DNA of 64,000 bases, taken from assembly GCA_018609055.1 (NCBI GenBank), contig JABAYJ010000009.1:493761-557760 (forward strand). Reading direction: 5' to 3'. Of the stretch, positions 43,029-52,810 are shown piece by piece. Source of the stretch: Flavobacteriales bacterium. Its GTDB lineage: Bacteria; Bacteroidota; Bacteroidia; Flavobacteriales_D; CAJJDF01. Position 1 is the stretch's first letter, and the number at the start of each line of letters is the position of its first letter. The notes under the pieces are model-generated. The model saw nothing but the letters and a program-made list of their open reading frames with translations. It was not told the DNA's origin and made no database searches. Made by a program: the position numbers and the translations under genes.

Positions 43029-44828
43029 TTAGTCTTCAAACTGAATTTCGTACAAATTACGGTAAATACCATTTTGAGCAAGAAGTTCTTCATGATTTCC
43101 TTGTTCCATGATTCTTCCTTTATCAAGCACTATAATATTATCTGCTTTTTTTATGGTAGATAGTCTATGGGCTACAATTATAGAAGTTCTTCCTTGAGTC
43201 AGTTTATCAATTGCATCCTGAATAAGCTCTTCTGTTTCTGTATCAATACTAGAAGTGGCTTCATCCAAAACTAATATTTTAGGATTATATACATAAGCTC
43301 TCACAAACGAAATTAGTTGTCTTTGTCCTGTAGATAATGAGTTTCCTCTTTCTTTCACATCATAATCATATCCTCCTGGCAATCGCATAATAAAGTCGTG
43401 CAAGCCAACAAACTTAGAGGCTTTAATTACTTCTTCTTTAGTAATTTCAGGATTATTAAGAGTTATATTATTGAAAATAGTATCAGAGAATAAGAATACA
43501 TCTTGCAAAACAACAGCAATATTTTCTCTAATATTTTCTAAGCTTAAATCTCTTAGGTCGTTTCCATCAATGGTAATTTTTCCTTTCTGAAACTCATAAA
43601 ACCTACTTAGGATATTTATAATACTGGATTTTCCAGCTCCAGTAGCTCCAACAAAAGCTACCGTTTGTCCTTCTTTTATTTCAAACGAAAGGTCTTTCAG
43701 GACATAATCCACGTCATTGTAAGCAAATGACACATCATTAAAATGAATATTCCCTTTAAACTGTTCATTTGTATCGTCTTTCACACTTTTTATCACTTGT
43801 TTGTCGTCAAGTACCTCAAAAATGTTTTTTGCTCTTACAAGTCCCCTTTGTATCACATTAAATTTATCTGCGAGCATCCTTATTGGACGATACAACTGAT
43901 TGATTAATAGTATAAAAACTAATAATTCACCTGTGCTGACATCAGTAATTGGTTTGTCTATTATTTGGTAGGAGGCATAAAAAATAACAAAGGCAATAGA
44001 AATAGAACTCAAAATCTCTACAACTGGAAAGAAAATTGAATATGCCCAAACTGATTTGATGTGAGCATTTCGGTGGAGTTTATTTATTTCGGTAAACTTA
44101 TCGTATTCTACTTTCTCTCTCGAAAATAGCTGAAGAATAGTCATTCCAACAATACGCTCTTGTACAAATGTATTGAGGTTAGATACTTGAGTACTCTCTA
44201 ATTGGTAAGCTTTTTTTATTGCGTTCTTAAAAATATTTGTTGCCCAAAACAAAATTGGTAAAGGAAGCAGAACCATTAATGTGAAAGTCCAATTAGTTAA
44301 AAACATAATTGTTACCACAATAACTAAACTTAATAGGTCGCCAGCAATAGTAATTATTCCGTTAGAAAATATTTCGGAAGTAGCTTCTACATCAGAAATT
44401 AGCCTTGTAACTAACTTACCAATAGGGTTTCTATCAAAAAATTGAGTTTTAAATTTTATGATGTGTTGGTAAAGGTGTTCTCTGATGTCTGCAATAATAC
44501 TTTGCCCAATGAGGTTAGTGAAATACACGGTTATAAATCGAAGAATGGCTTCTAAAAATACAGTGATAATTGCAATTACAGTCCAATATAAAAATCCATT
44601 TTCTGGATCAATCCAACTGTTTATTTCATTAATGTAATACGACAGCTTATTATATTCAGCTTTCTCCCAGATAAACTTGTCTATCATGTATCCAAGAATT
44701 AGCGGACGAATAGGCGCTAAAAATGAATTGAATATAGTACCAGACACAGTAAAGAAAAACATTACTTTGTGTGGTTTTAGAAAAACTAAAATCCGCTTAA
44801 AAAGCTGAGTATTATTGGTTTTTGTCAT
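43029..44828 (-). CDS. ABC transporter, fused permease and ATPase (MsbA/LmrA-like exporter half)
   Basis: A 599-residue homodimeric exporter half-transporter. About six membrane helices (residues 20-320) contain the EAILRFITVYFTNLIGQSII region. The ATPase has Walker A GATGAGKSS (about 394), the signature LSTGQRQLISF and Walker B ILVLDEATSSID, then the H-loop VAHRLST. It could flip lipid or export a peptide or drug, and the sequence does not decide. It starts 4 nt after the cystathionine beta-synthase stop and so is probably in its operon. Confidence 0.93.
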   Translation of the reverse strand: MTKTNNTQLFKRILVFLKPHKVMFFFTVSGTIFNSFLAPIRPLILGYMIDKFIWEKAEYNKLSYYINEINSWIDPENGFLYWTVIAIITVFLEAILRFITVYFTNLIGQSIIADIREHLYQHIIKFKTQFFDRNPIGKLVTRLISDVEATSEIFSNGIITIAGDLLSLVIVVTIMFLTNWTFTLMVLLPLPILFWATNIFKNAIKKAYQLESTQVSNLNTFVQERIVGMTILQLFSREKVEYDKFTEINKLHRNAHIKSVWAYSIFFPVVEILSSISIAFVIFYASYQIIDKPITDVSTGELLVFILLINQLYRPIRMLADKFNVIQRGLVRAKNIFEVLDDKQVIKSVKDDTNEQFKGNIHFNDVSFAYNDVDYVLKDLSFEIKEGQTVAFVGATGAGKSSIINILSRFYEFQKGKITIDGNDLRDLSLENIRENIAVVLQDVFLFSDTIFNNITLNNPEITKEEVIKASKFVGLHDFIMRLPGGYDYDVKERGNSLSTGQRQLISFVRAYVYNPKILVLDEATSSIDTETEELIQDAIDKLTQGRTSIIVAHRLSTIKKADNIIVLDKGRIMEQGNHEELLAQNGIYRNLYEIQFED

Positions 44829-44832
44829 TAAA

Positions 44833-46191
44833 TTACGATATCGCTTTTATGATATCTTGCTTTGTAATAATGTGGAACGAACCATCTTCTTGCTTCACCA
44901 TTACAGCAGCATTATCTTTGGTAATTAATTTAGAAATTTCTTCCATTTTTGTGTTCAAATCCACTACTGGAAAAGGAGCATTCATTACTAATTCAACAGA
45001 GTCTCTTTTAGCCTCAGGGTTTTTATATAAATAGTTGAAAACACTTGTTTCACTAATAGATCCTATCATTTCTTTTCCTTTAAACACAGGAAATTGAGAA
45101 ATATTGAACTTAGACATTTTTTCGATTACTGAACTGAAAGTTTCGTCATTATTTACAATTACTAAATGACCTTCTTTACTAATGATATCCTTGGCAGTAG
45201 GAGTTTCTATGTTTTCTACATAACCTCTTTCTTTCATCCATTCTTGGTTAAAGAATTTACCAACATACCTACTTCCATGATCGTGAAAAAGAACAACAAC
45301 CACATCTCCTTTTTTGAACATGTGTTTCATTTGTAGAATCCCTTGAATAGCAGAACCTGCAGAGTTTCCTACAAATATTCCTTCTTCTTTAGCGATTCTA
45401 GGAGTCATAATTGCTCCAGCCTTATCAGTTACTTTTTCGAAGTGATCTATAATATCAAAATTAACATTTTTAGGTAAAATATCTTCACCAATTCCTTCCG
45501 TTACATAAGGATAGATTTCTGCTTCATCAAAAATTCCAGTTTCATGGTATTTTTTAAAAACAGACCCATACGTATCAATTCCTAAAATTTTAACATTAGG
45601 ATTTTTTTCTTTTAAATATTTTCCAACTCCAGATATTGTTCCTCCAGTACCAACACCAACAACAAAGTGAGTGATTTTACCATCAGTTTGTTCCCAAATT
45701 TCTGGTCCAGTACTTTCGTAATGTGCCAATCTATTAGATAGGTTATCGTATTGGTTTACATACCAACTATTAGGAGTTTCTTTGGCTAGTCTTTTTGATA
45801 CACTATAATATGACCTTGGATCATCTGAATCAACATTAGTTGGGCAAACTACAACCTCTGCACCAACAGCTCTCAAGATATCCATCTTTTCTTTGGATTG
45901 CTTGTCGCTCAATACACATACCATTTTGTATCCTTTAATAATACAAGCCAATGCTAATCCCATTCCAGTATTTCCAGAAGTACCTTCAATAACAGTTCCT
46001 CCAGGTTTTAATCTTCCGTCAGCTTCAGCATCTTCAATCATTTTTACCGCCATTCTATCCTTTGTAGAATTTCCTGGGTTTGTAGTTTCTACCTTGGCAA
46101 GAACCAAAGCATCAATTTCAGTAGTTAATACATTTAATTTCACCATTGGAGTGTTTCCAATAGTTTCAAGTATGTTGTTGTAATAATTCAT
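44833..46191 (-). CDS. Cystathionine beta-synthase with C-terminal CBS pair
   Basis: A PLP enzyme that joins serine and homocysteine to cystathionine (or makes cysteine), in the cytoplasm. It has 452 residues. The fold type II domain starts YYNNILETIGNTPMVKLN, with PLP Lys44 in GNSTKDRMA, the EGTSGNTGMGLA loop and VVGVGTGGTISG. Two CBS motifs follow from about residue 335 (GHLVIVNNDETFSSVIEKM; VMNAPFPVVDLNTKMEEISK). It has no heme-binding N-terminus as in animals. ATG 46191 is chosen because the upstream extension would cover the promoter at 46224. Confidence 0.9.
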   Translation of the reverse strand: MNYYNNILETIGNTPMVKLNVLTTEIDALVLAKVETTNPGNSTKDRMAVKMIEDAEADGRLKPGGTVIEGTSGNTGMGLALACIIKGYKMVCVLSDKQSKEKMDILRAVGAEVVVCPTNVDSDDPRSYYSVSKRLAKETPNSWYVNQYDNLSNRLAHYESTGPEIWEQTDGKITHFVVGVGTGGTISGVGKYLKEKNPNVKILGIDTYGSVFKKYHETGIFDEAEIYPYVTEGIGEDILPKNVNFDIIDHFEKVTDKAGAIMTPRIAKEEGIFVGNSAGSAIQGILQMKHMFKKGDVVVVLFHDHGSRYVGKFFNQEWMKERGYVENIETPTAKDIISKEGHLVIVNNDETFSSVIEKMSKFNISQFPVFKGKEMIGSISETSVFNYLYKNPEAKRDSVELVMNAPFPVVDLNTKMEEISKLITKDNAAVMVKQEDGSFHIITKQDIIKAIS

Positions 46192-46223
46192 TCCTTTTAC
46201 TTTTACAGTTGTTCTATATTTTG

Positions 46224-46231
46224 CAAATATA
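46224..46231 (-). promoter_or_regulatory. TAnnTTTG promoter element of the cystathionine beta-synthase operon
   Basis: TATATTTG on the minus strand, with a TTG 23 nt upstream. The leader to ATG 46191 is about 30 nt. Confidence 0.55.
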
Positions 46232-46235
46232 GGTA

Positions 46236-46249
46236 TTTGTGAACACAAA
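46236..46249. promoter_or_regulatory. 6-2-6 dyad in the cystathionine beta-synthase promoter spacer
   Basis: TTTGTGAACACAAA, between the -33 and -7 elements, where a bound repressor would block RNA polymerase. The regulator is unknown. Confidence 0.4.
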
Positions 46250-46441
46250 ATCTGCAATGTAGATTGGTTGAAATAAAAATAATAAACTTCGTTTTATTTT
46301 AAACTTATTTTAAATCTAAATAGCAAAAAAAAATTTCACTAACTACCTTGTTTAAAGATATTTAAAATGTTATAATTTCATTTTAATTGAAGGTATTTTC
46401 TTTAAAAGAAGATATTAACTTTCATTCTGTTGAAAAAAGAC

Positions 46442-46461
46442 TGTAAATGGTTGCATTTACA
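46442..46461. promoter_or_regulatory. 8-4-8 perfect inverted repeat over the nqr promoter
   Basis: TGTAAATG and CATTTACA separated by GTTG. The spacer contains the TTG that serves as the -33 element of the nqr promoter, so a protein bound here would directly control nqr transcription. Confidence 0.55.
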
Positions 46462-46482
46462 TTTCAGCTTTTTATAAATTTG
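46451..46482 (+). promoter_or_regulatory. Promoter of the nqr operon
   Basis: TTG (46451-46453), 21 nt, TAAATTTG (46475-46482), 26 nt before the nqrA ATG at 46509. Confidence 0.65.
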
Positions 46483-46508
46483 CACCATTAAATGTAGAAT
46501 TACATCCA

Positions 46509-47849
46509 ATGGCAAAAGCTATAAAAATAAAAAAAGGTCTTGACCTTAAGGTAAAAGGGAAACCTGAACCAAATATTCAGGAAGTGTCAAACTCTCCTGA
46601 ATACGCAATTAAACCTACCGACTTTCCATCTTTAACACCCAAAATGGTTGTGAAAGAAGGAGAGCAAGTAAAAGTAGGGACTCCAATTTTCTTCGATAAG
46701 TATAGACAAGCGATTCAATATGTTTCTCCAGTAAGTGGAACTATTGCAGAAATCAAGAGAGGAGCAAAGCGAAAAATACTCTCAGTAACTATAAAAGCAG
46801 ATTCAGATTTTTCATACGAAAGTGTTGATACATCAGGAGATGCAAAAGACGTTATTCTTAAAAGTGGGCTTTGGCCAACTATTAAGCAAAGACCTCTTGA
46901 TATTGTAGCTGATTACAACAAAGCTCCTAAAGCAATTTATGTTTCAGGATTTGATTCATCACCATTAGCTCCAGATTATGAGTTTTTGTTGAATGATAAA
47001 AAAGAAGCTTTACAAGCTGGTTTTGATGCACTATCAAAATTGACTGAAGGGAAAGTTAATGTTACTATTGAAAGTAATATTAAGAGTAGTAGTGTTTTTA
47101 CTTCTATTAAAGGAATTGAACTATATACAACTAGTAGCAAGCACCCAGCAGGAAATGTAGGGACTCAAATTCATCATATTTCACCAATTAACAAAGGTGA
47201 AGTAGTTTGGACAATAAATGCATTAGATGTTGCCAGAATTGGTACACTATTTACTACTGGAAAATTAGATTTTACTAAAACTATAGCTTTAACAGGTTCA
47301 GAAGTTAAAACTCCAGCATATTACAAAATGATTTCAGGAGCTTCTTTATCTAACTTGGTTGATAAAAATATTACTTCTGATAATGTAAGGTACATATCTG
47401 GTAACATGCTAACTGGTGATAATGTAGGTAAAGATGGTTATTTAGGTTTCTATGAAAACCAAGTAACTGTAATTCCAGAAGGTGATATTTACCGTTTTGC
47501 ATTTACAGAAGGATGGATGGCTCCAGGATTCAATAAATTATCTAATTCACAAACATTCTTATCTAGTCTTGTTCCTAAAAAGGCATATGATGTAGATACG
47601 AATACAAATGGAGAAGAAAGAGCATTTGTTATGTCAGGTGAGTATGAAAAAGTATTTCCTTTCGATATTTATCCTGTTCAGTTAATTAAAGCAGCTATTA
47701 CAAATGATATTGACAAAATGGAAAAATTAGGAATCTACGAAGTAGCTCCCGAAGATTTCGCTTTGTGTGAATTTGTATGTTCATCAAAAATAAATTCTCA
47801 ACAAATAATTAGAGACGGACTAAAAGTAATTGAAGAAGAGTGTATGTAA
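46509..47849 (+). CDS. nqrA: Na+-translocating NADH:quinone reductase subunit A
   Basis: Peripheral cytoplasmic subunit of the Na+-pumping NADH dehydrogenase, 446 residues. The N-terminus IKIKKGLDLKVKGKPEP and the early barrel-sandwich part (VVKEGEQVKVGTPIFFDKYR, VSPVSGTIAEIKRGAKRKIL) are typical. VWTINALDVARIGTLFTTGK and EYEKVFPFDIYPVQLIKAAI are family blocks. NqrA binds ubiquinone-like ligands and contributes to the quinone site. It is the first gene of a complete six-gene operon with short gaps (10-32 nt) transcribed from the promoter at 46451. Confidence 0.96.
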   Translation: MAKAIKIKKGLDLKVKGKPEPNIQEVSNSPEYAIKPTDFPSLTPKMVVKEGEQVKVGTPIFFDKYRQAIQYVSPVSGTIAEIKRGAKRKILSVTIKADSDFSYESVDTSGDAKDVILKSGLWPTIKQRPLDIVADYNKAPKAIYVSGFDSSPLAPDYEFLLNDKKEALQAGFDALSKLTEGKVNVTIESNIKSSSVFTSIKGIELYTTSSKHPAGNVGTQIHHISPINKGEVVWTINALDVARIGTLFTTGKLDFTKTIALTGSEVKTPAYYKMISGASLSNLVDKNITSDNVRYISGNMLTGDNVGKDGYLGFYENQVTVIPEGDIYRFAFTEGWMAPGFNKLSNSQTFLSSLVPKKAYDVDTNTNGEERAFVMSGEYEKVFPFDIYPVQLIKAAITNDIDKMEKLGIYEVAPEDFALCEFVCSSKINSQQIIRDGLKVIEEECM

Positions 47850-47881
47850 CTCAATTCTATTAATAAAACTCATAATATACT

Positions 47882-49066
47882 ATGCAATTTTTAAGAAATT
47901 TTTTCGATAAGGCTTATGAAAAGGCAGGTGAAAAGTTCCACCCAGTCGTGGAATCTTTTGATACCATCCTTTTTTCACCTAACCACACCACTAAATCTGG
48001 TGCTCACGTAAGAGATGCAGTAGATTTGAAAAGAACAATGATGTTCGTAATTCTTGCAATGGTTCCATGTTTACTTTTTGGAATGTGGAATGTAGGAGAA
48101 CAACACTTTATAGCATCTGGTGAAACAGTAAGCTTTTTTGATAAATTCTTACATGGAGCTATTAGAGTATTGCCATTAGTAGTGGTTTCTTATGGAGTAG
48201 GATTAACAGTAGAGTTTATCTTTGGAATAATAAAAGGACATTCATTACACGAAGGATATTTAGTATCAGGAATGTTAATTCCTCTTATTATGCCAGTTGA
48301 AACTCCATTATGGATGGTTGCAATTGCAGTTGTATTTGGAGTAGTAATCGGTAAAGAAGTATTTGGTGGTACAGGAATGAATATTTTGAATGTAGCACTT
48401 ACAACTAGAGCTTTCTTGTTTTTTGCTCACCCAAATTCAATGATTGGAGATAAGATTTGGATTTCTCAAATGAGAGATATGGAAGCAAATGGAACTATGG
48501 CAGACGGAGTTTCTGGAGCAACACCACTTGGTCAGTTGGCAACAATGGATCCAGGAACAGTAGATACTTATTATGCAAACGGAGGAGTAGATTTTTCTCA
48601 ATCTTTAATGGGTAACTACCTTGGAAGTATTGGAGAAACATCAGTTTATGCAATATTACTTGGGTTAGCATTTTTGTTAATCACTCGTGTTGCAAGTTGG
48701 AGAATAGTAGTTTCTTTCTTTGCAGGAGGATTTGCAATGGCATTTATCTTCAATATTTTTGCAGGTGATAATGTATTCATGCAAGTGCCGGCATTAAGCC
48801 AGTTAATGTTAGGAAGTTTTATGTTCGGAATGGTATTTATGATTACCGATCCAGTAACAGCTGCACAGACTAATAAAGGGAAATTCTATTATGGATTTTT
48901 AGCAGGATTTATTGGAATCTTAATTAGAGTAGCCAACCCAGCTTACCCAGAAGGAATTATGTTAGGTATACTAATAGCCAATGTATGTGCATCATTAATT
49001 GATCACATGGTAATTAATGCTAACATCAAAAGAAGAGAAAAAAGATTAGCTAAAGCAACAGCCTAA
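47882..49066 (+). CDS. nqrB: Na+-translocating NADH:quinone reductase subunit B
   Basis: Integral membrane subunit of 394 residues with about ten helices. It carries a covalently bound FMN on Thr214 in SGAT (GVSGATPLGQL), as in all NqrB proteins, and a riboflavin site. The conserved GKEVFGGTGMNILNVALTTR, the KFYYGFLAGFIGILIRVANP region and the terminal helices are present. It provides the sodium path and transfers electrons towards quinone. At the N-terminus it has a cytoplasmic arm. Confidence 0.96.
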   Translation: MQFLRNFFDKAYEKAGEKFHPVVESFDTILFSPNHTTKSGAHVRDAVDLKRTMMFVILAMVPCLLFGMWNVGEQHFIASGETVSFFDKFLHGAIRVLPLVVVSYGVGLTVEFIFGIIKGHSLHEGYLVSGMLIPLIMPVETPLWMVAIAVVFGVVIGKEVFGGTGMNILNVALTTRAFLFFAHPNSMIGDKIWISQMRDMEANGTMADGVSGATPLGQLATMDPGTVDTYYANGGVDFSQSLMGNYLGSIGETSVYAILLGLAFLLITRVASWRIVVSFFAGGFAMAFIFNIFAGDNVFMQVPALSQLMLGSFMFGMVFMITDPVTAAQTNKGKFYYGFLAGFIGILIRVANPAYPEGIMLGILIANVCASLIDHMVINANIKRREKRLAKATA

Positions 49067-49095
49067 ATAGTTTAACAATTTAAATACGAATTAAA

Positions 49096-50022
49096 ATGAG
49101 TATAAATAAAGAAGGAAACGGTTACACAATGATATTCGCCATTATAATGGTAACTGTAGTTGGAGGATTGTTAGCTTTTGTATCGTCTACACTTAAGCCA
49201 ACACAAATGGAAAATGTAAAGAACGAGAAAATGCAAAACATTTTGCAAGCAATCGGAATTGAAGAAACTGCAACCGTATCTAGAGATGAAGCCGGAGCAA
49301 TTTTTAACGATTACATCACCAAAAGAATCATTTTAGATTATGATGGAAATGTAATTTCTGAACTTTCTAATGAAGTTCCAATTAAAGCTGCTGCAAGAAA
49401 AAGAATAGATGAAACAGATGCTTTTAATGTAGATGTAAGAAAGTACTACAATGATTTAACTGGATTAATGAAAAAATATCCTGAAGGAGGAGCAGAATAT
49501 GAAGCTGCTTTAAAAGAAGAAGTGATTACTTATCCATTATTTGTATGCGAAAAAGATGGTAAAGAATTTTACATCACTTACTTCAGTGGGAAAGGATTAT
49601 GGGATGATATCTGGGGCTATATTTCTTTACAAGAAGATGGAAGAACTATTAATGGTTCAGTTTTCGATCACAAAGGAGAAACTCCAGGACTAGGATCAAA
49701 AATTACTGAAACTCCTTTTAATGATGATTTTTTAGGAAAAGTAATTACTACTGATGAAGGAGAATACAGACCTATAAAAGTATTAAAGCCAGGACTTAAG
49801 AGAAATGAATATCAAGTTCAAGGATTAAGTGGAGCAACTTTTACTCACGTAGGAGTAGAAGAAATGATGGATAGATCATTGGCAGTATACAGCAAATACT
49901 TAAAAGGTATAACAGCATCTAATACTTTACCAGTGATAAACGAAATGTCTGATTCAACTATGATTTCAGATTCTTCTTATCAAATGGTAATTGATACCAA
50001 TGCAGTTTTAGCACTCAAATAA
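49096..50022 (+). CDS. nqrC: Na+-translocating NADH:quinone reductase subunit C
   Basis: A 308-residue subunit with one N-terminal helix (YTMIFAIIMVTVVGGLLAFV) and a large periplasmic FMN-binding domain. The covalent FMN Thr is in SGAT at 245-248 (VQGLSGATFTHVG). GSVFDHKGETPGLGSKI is the conserved FMN-binding loop. It is somewhat longer than Vibrio NqrC (about 257 residues), mainly through an insert around 90-150 and a C-terminal tail, as is usual in Bacteroidota. Confidence 0.95.
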   Translation: MSINKEGNGYTMIFAIIMVTVVGGLLAFVSSTLKPTQMENVKNEKMQNILQAIGIEETATVSRDEAGAIFNDYITKRIILDYDGNVISELSNEVPIKAAARKRIDETDAFNVDVRKYYNDLTGLMKKYPEGGAEYEAALKEEVITYPLFVCEKDGKEFYITYFSGKGLWDDIWGYISLQEDGRTINGSVFDHKGETPGLGSKITETPFNDDFLGKVITTDEGEYRPIKVLKPGLKRNEYQVQGLSGATFTHVGVEEMMDRSLAVYSKYLKGITASNTLPVINEMSDSTMISDSSYQMVIDTNAVLALK

Positions 50023-50049
50023 TAGTTTAAACAGATTAAATAAAAAGAT

Positions 50050-50718
50050 ATGTCTGAAAAGAAAGAAGCTTTATTCTCTAAAAAAAATAAGAAATTATTA
50101 TCGGATCCTTTGAATCTAAATAATCCGGTAACAATACAAGTACTAGGTATTTGTTCAGCTTTGGCTGTAACAGTACAAATGGATAATGCCATTGTAATGT
50201 CAGTAGCAGTTCTTTTCGTAATGGTAATGGGTAACTTAATTGTATCGTTATTAAGGAACTTAATACCATCAAAAATTAAAATTATTGTACAGTTAGTTAT
50301 TGTAGCTGCTTTGGTAATTATAGTGGATCAAGTATTGAAAGCATATGTATATGATGTTTCAAAATCTTTATCAGTATTTGTAGGACTTATTATTACGAAC
50401 TGTATAATTATGGGACGTTTAGAAGCTTATGCTCTTGGTAACAAACCTTGGGGATCAATATTAGACGGAGTAGGAAACGGTTTAGGATATGGATTAATAC
50501 TTGTTGTAGTAGCTTTCTTCAAAGAACTATTTGGTTCAGGAAAATTACTAGGATTCGAAATATTTGGTAATTCAATTGAGCAAACAGGACTTTATTCAAT
50601 TGGTTATGAAGATAATGGATTGATGCTGTTACCTCCATCTTCATTGATTTTGGTAGCAATCTATATTTGGATTCAAAAGAAAAGAACACCAAGTTTAATT
50701 GATGAAAACGCAAACTAG
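50050..50718 (+). CDS. nqrD: Na+-translocating NADH:quinone reductase subunit D
   Basis: A 222-residue membrane subunit with six helices (for example PVTIQVLGICSALAVTVQMD and FVGLIITNCIIMGRLEAYAL). With NqrE it forms the symmetric core that holds a 2Fe-2S cluster. The conserved Cys residues, in GICSALAV and TNCIIMGR, correspond to cluster ligands in structures of the complex. GVGNGLGYGLILVVVAFFKE is the typical D/E family segment. Confidence 0.95.
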   Translation: MSEKKEALFSKKNKKLLSDPLNLNNPVTIQVLGICSALAVTVQMDNAIVMSVAVLFVMVMGNLIVSLLRNLIPSKIKIIVQLVIVAALVIIVDQVLKAYVYDVSKSLSVFVGLIITNCIIMGRLEAYALGNKPWGSILDGVGNGLGYGLILVVVAFFKELFGSGKLLGFEIFGNSIEQTGLYSIGYEDNGLMLLPPSSLILVAIYIWIQKKRTPSLIDENAN

Positions 50719-50744
50719 TAAAAAGATTATTTAGATAAGATATT

Positions 50745-51359
50745 ATGGAATTATTAAAATTATTTATTAGAGCTGCATTTGTAGACAATATGGTATTTAC
50801 ATTCTTCTTCGGGATGTGCTCATACCTTGCAGTATCAAAAACAGTAAAAACTGCATTTGGATTAGGACTAGCAGTAATATTTGTATTAGTTGTAACAGTA
50901 CCAGTAAATTACTTACTGGAAATGTATGTACTAAAAGATGGTGCATTAGCTTGGATGGGACCTGAATATGCAGATATTGACTTAAGTTTCTTGAGTTTTA
51001 TTATGTTTATTGCTGTAATCGCCTCTATTGTTCAATTAGTAGAAATGGTTGTAGAGAAATTCTCTCCATCACTTTACGGAGCGCTAGGTATTTTCTTGCC
51101 ACTTATTGCAGTAAACTGTGCAATTCTTGGAGGATCATTATTTATGCAACAAAAGAACTTCCCAACAATAGGTCATGCAACTGTTTATGGTTTAGGATCA
51201 GGATTTGGTTGGTTTATAGCTATTGTATTATTAGCTGCAATAAGAGAGAGATTGAAGTACGCAAATATTCCTGCACCATTGAGAGGAGTAGGTATGGCAT
51301 TTCTTATTACAGGACTAATGGGATTAGCATTTTTAGGATTTTTAGGATTTAATATTTAA
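50745..51359 (+). CDS. nqrE: Na+-translocating NADH:quinone reductase subunit E
   Basis: A 204-residue membrane subunit paralogous to NqrD, with six helices in inverted topology. Cluster Cys residues are in FGMCSYLAVSK and AVNCAILGGS. ATVYGLGSGFGWFIAIVLLA is typical. It lies 26 nt after nqrD and 10 nt before nqrF in the operon. Confidence 0.95.
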   Translation: MELLKLFIRAAFVDNMVFTFFFGMCSYLAVSKTVKTAFGLGLAVIFVLVVTVPVNYLLEMYVLKDGALAWMGPEYADIDLSFLSFIMFIAVIASIVQLVEMVVEKFSPSLYGALGIFLPLIAVNCAILGGSLFMQQKNFPTIGHATVYGLGSGFGWFIAIVLLAAIRERLKYANIPAPLRGVGMAFLITGLMGLAFLGFLGFNI

Positions 51360-51369
51360 CATACGAACT

Positions 51370-52671
51370 ATGGACATTAAAATAGTAGGAGTAACGATTG
51401 TAGTATTTTTATTGGTAATCATCATATTGGTATTGATGTTACTATTTGCAAAAGCAAAACTTTCACCATCAGGTAAAATCACCATTAATATCAATGGCGG
51501 AGAAAGAGTATTAGAAGTAAGTGGAGGAGATACACTTTTGAGTACTTTAAGTAACTCAGGAATTTTCTTACCATCAGCTTGTGGTGGTGGTGGAACATGC
51601 GCACAGTGTATTTGCCAAGTGCATGAAGGAGGTGGAGCAATTTTGCCTACAGAAGTACCTTCTTTTACCAGAAAAGAAATCGCAACTAATCATAGATTAG
51701 GTTGTCAGGTTAAGGTAAAAGAAAACATGCAAATTGAGATTGAAGAAGAAATTCTTGGGATTAAAGAATGGGAAGCAACAGTATCATCTAACTACAATGT
51801 AGCAACATTTATTAAAGAATTTATTGTAGAGATACCAGAAGATATGGACTACAAAGCTGGAGGATATATCCAGATTAAGATTCCACCTTGTACTATCAAT
51901 TATAAAGATTTTGATGTTGAGGCACACCCACAAGATCACCCAGGAGAGCCAGAGAAATTTAATGCTGATTGGGAGAAATTTGGATTATGGCCATTAGTAA
52001 TGGAAAACAAAGAAGAAGTAATTAGAGCATACTCTATGGCCTCTTACCCTGCAGAGGGAAGAAAGATCATGTTGAACGTTCGTATTGCTACTCCACCATT
52101 TGATAGAGCCAACAATGGATGGATGAAAGTAAATCCAGGAGTTGCATCATCTTATATTTTTGATCAAAAAGTAGGAGATAAAGTAACGATTTCAGGACCT
52201 TACGGAGAATTCTTTATTAATGAGTCTGAAGCAGAAATGCTTTACATTGGTGGAGGAGCTGGAATGGCACCAATGAGATCTCACTTGTATGAGTTGTTTA
52301 AAACAATAAAAACAGGAAGAAAAGTAACTTATTGGTACGGAGGAAGAAGTAAAGCTGAGCTTTTCTATATTCACTATTTCCGTGACCTAGAAAAAGAATT
52401 TCCAAACTTTAAATTTTACTTAGTATTATCAGATGCATTAGAATCGGATAACTGGGTAGAAAAGAAAGATACAAATGACGAAACTGGAGATGGTTTTTCT
52501 GGATTTGTACACAATGCAGTAATCAAAGAATACCTAGAAAAACATAATGCACCAGAAGATATAGAATTTTATTTCTGTGGTCCACCATTAATGAACCAAG
52601 CCGTTATCAAAATGTGTGACGATTGGGGAGTTCCAGATGAAAATGTAAGATTTGATGATTTTGGAGGATAA
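51370..52671 (+). CDS. nqrF: Na+-translocating NADH:quinone reductase subunit F
   Basis: The NADH-oxidising subunit, 433 residues. One N-terminal membrane helix (about 5-27) anchors it. The ferredoxin domain has Cys71, Cys77, Cys80 and Cys112 (CGGGGTCAQC, then RLGCQV) for a 2Fe-2S cluster. The FAD domain shows RAYSMASYP, and the NADH-binding part LYIGGGAGMAPMRSHLYELF and FYFCGPPLMN. It feeds electrons into the complex. It is the last gene of the operon, which ends at a terminator; the accessory ApbE flavin transferase is not in the window. Confidence 0.97.
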   Translation: MDIKIVGVTIVVFLLVIIILVLMLLFAKAKLSPSGKITININGGERVLEVSGGDTLLSTLSNSGIFLPSACGGGGTCAQCICQVHEGGGAILPTEVPSFTRKEIATNHRLGCQVKVKENMQIEIEEEILGIKEWEATVSSNYNVATFIKEFIVEIPEDMDYKAGGYIQIKIPPCTINYKDFDVEAHPQDHPGEPEKFNADWEKFGLWPLVMENKEEVIRAYSMASYPAEGRKIMLNVRIATPPFDRANNGWMKVNPGVASSYIFDQKVGDKVTISGPYGEFFINESEAEMLYIGGGAGMAPMRSHLYELFKTIKTGRKVTYWYGGRSKAELFYIHYFRDLEKEFPNFKFYLVLSDALESDNWVEKKDTNDETGDGFSGFVHNAVIKEYLEKHNAPEDIEFYFCGPPLMNQAVIKMCDDWGVPDENVRFDDFGG

Positions 52672-52693
52672 GAAATCATCTTGATACTATATC

Positions 52694-52727
52694 AAAAGCC
52701 GTCTCGATTTTTCGAGACGGCTTTTTT
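52694..52727 (+). terminator. Rho-independent terminator of the nqr operon
   Basis: A 14-bp perfect stem (52694-52707 with 52712-52725, core GCCGTCTCGA), loop TTTT, followed by T residues. Confidence 0.95.
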
Positions 52728-52810
52728 AGATTTAAACTGATAAATAAAATAGAATAATCTTGTCTATCATAGATATTACCATTAAGTTTATTCTTTAACA
52801 AAAACTATTC

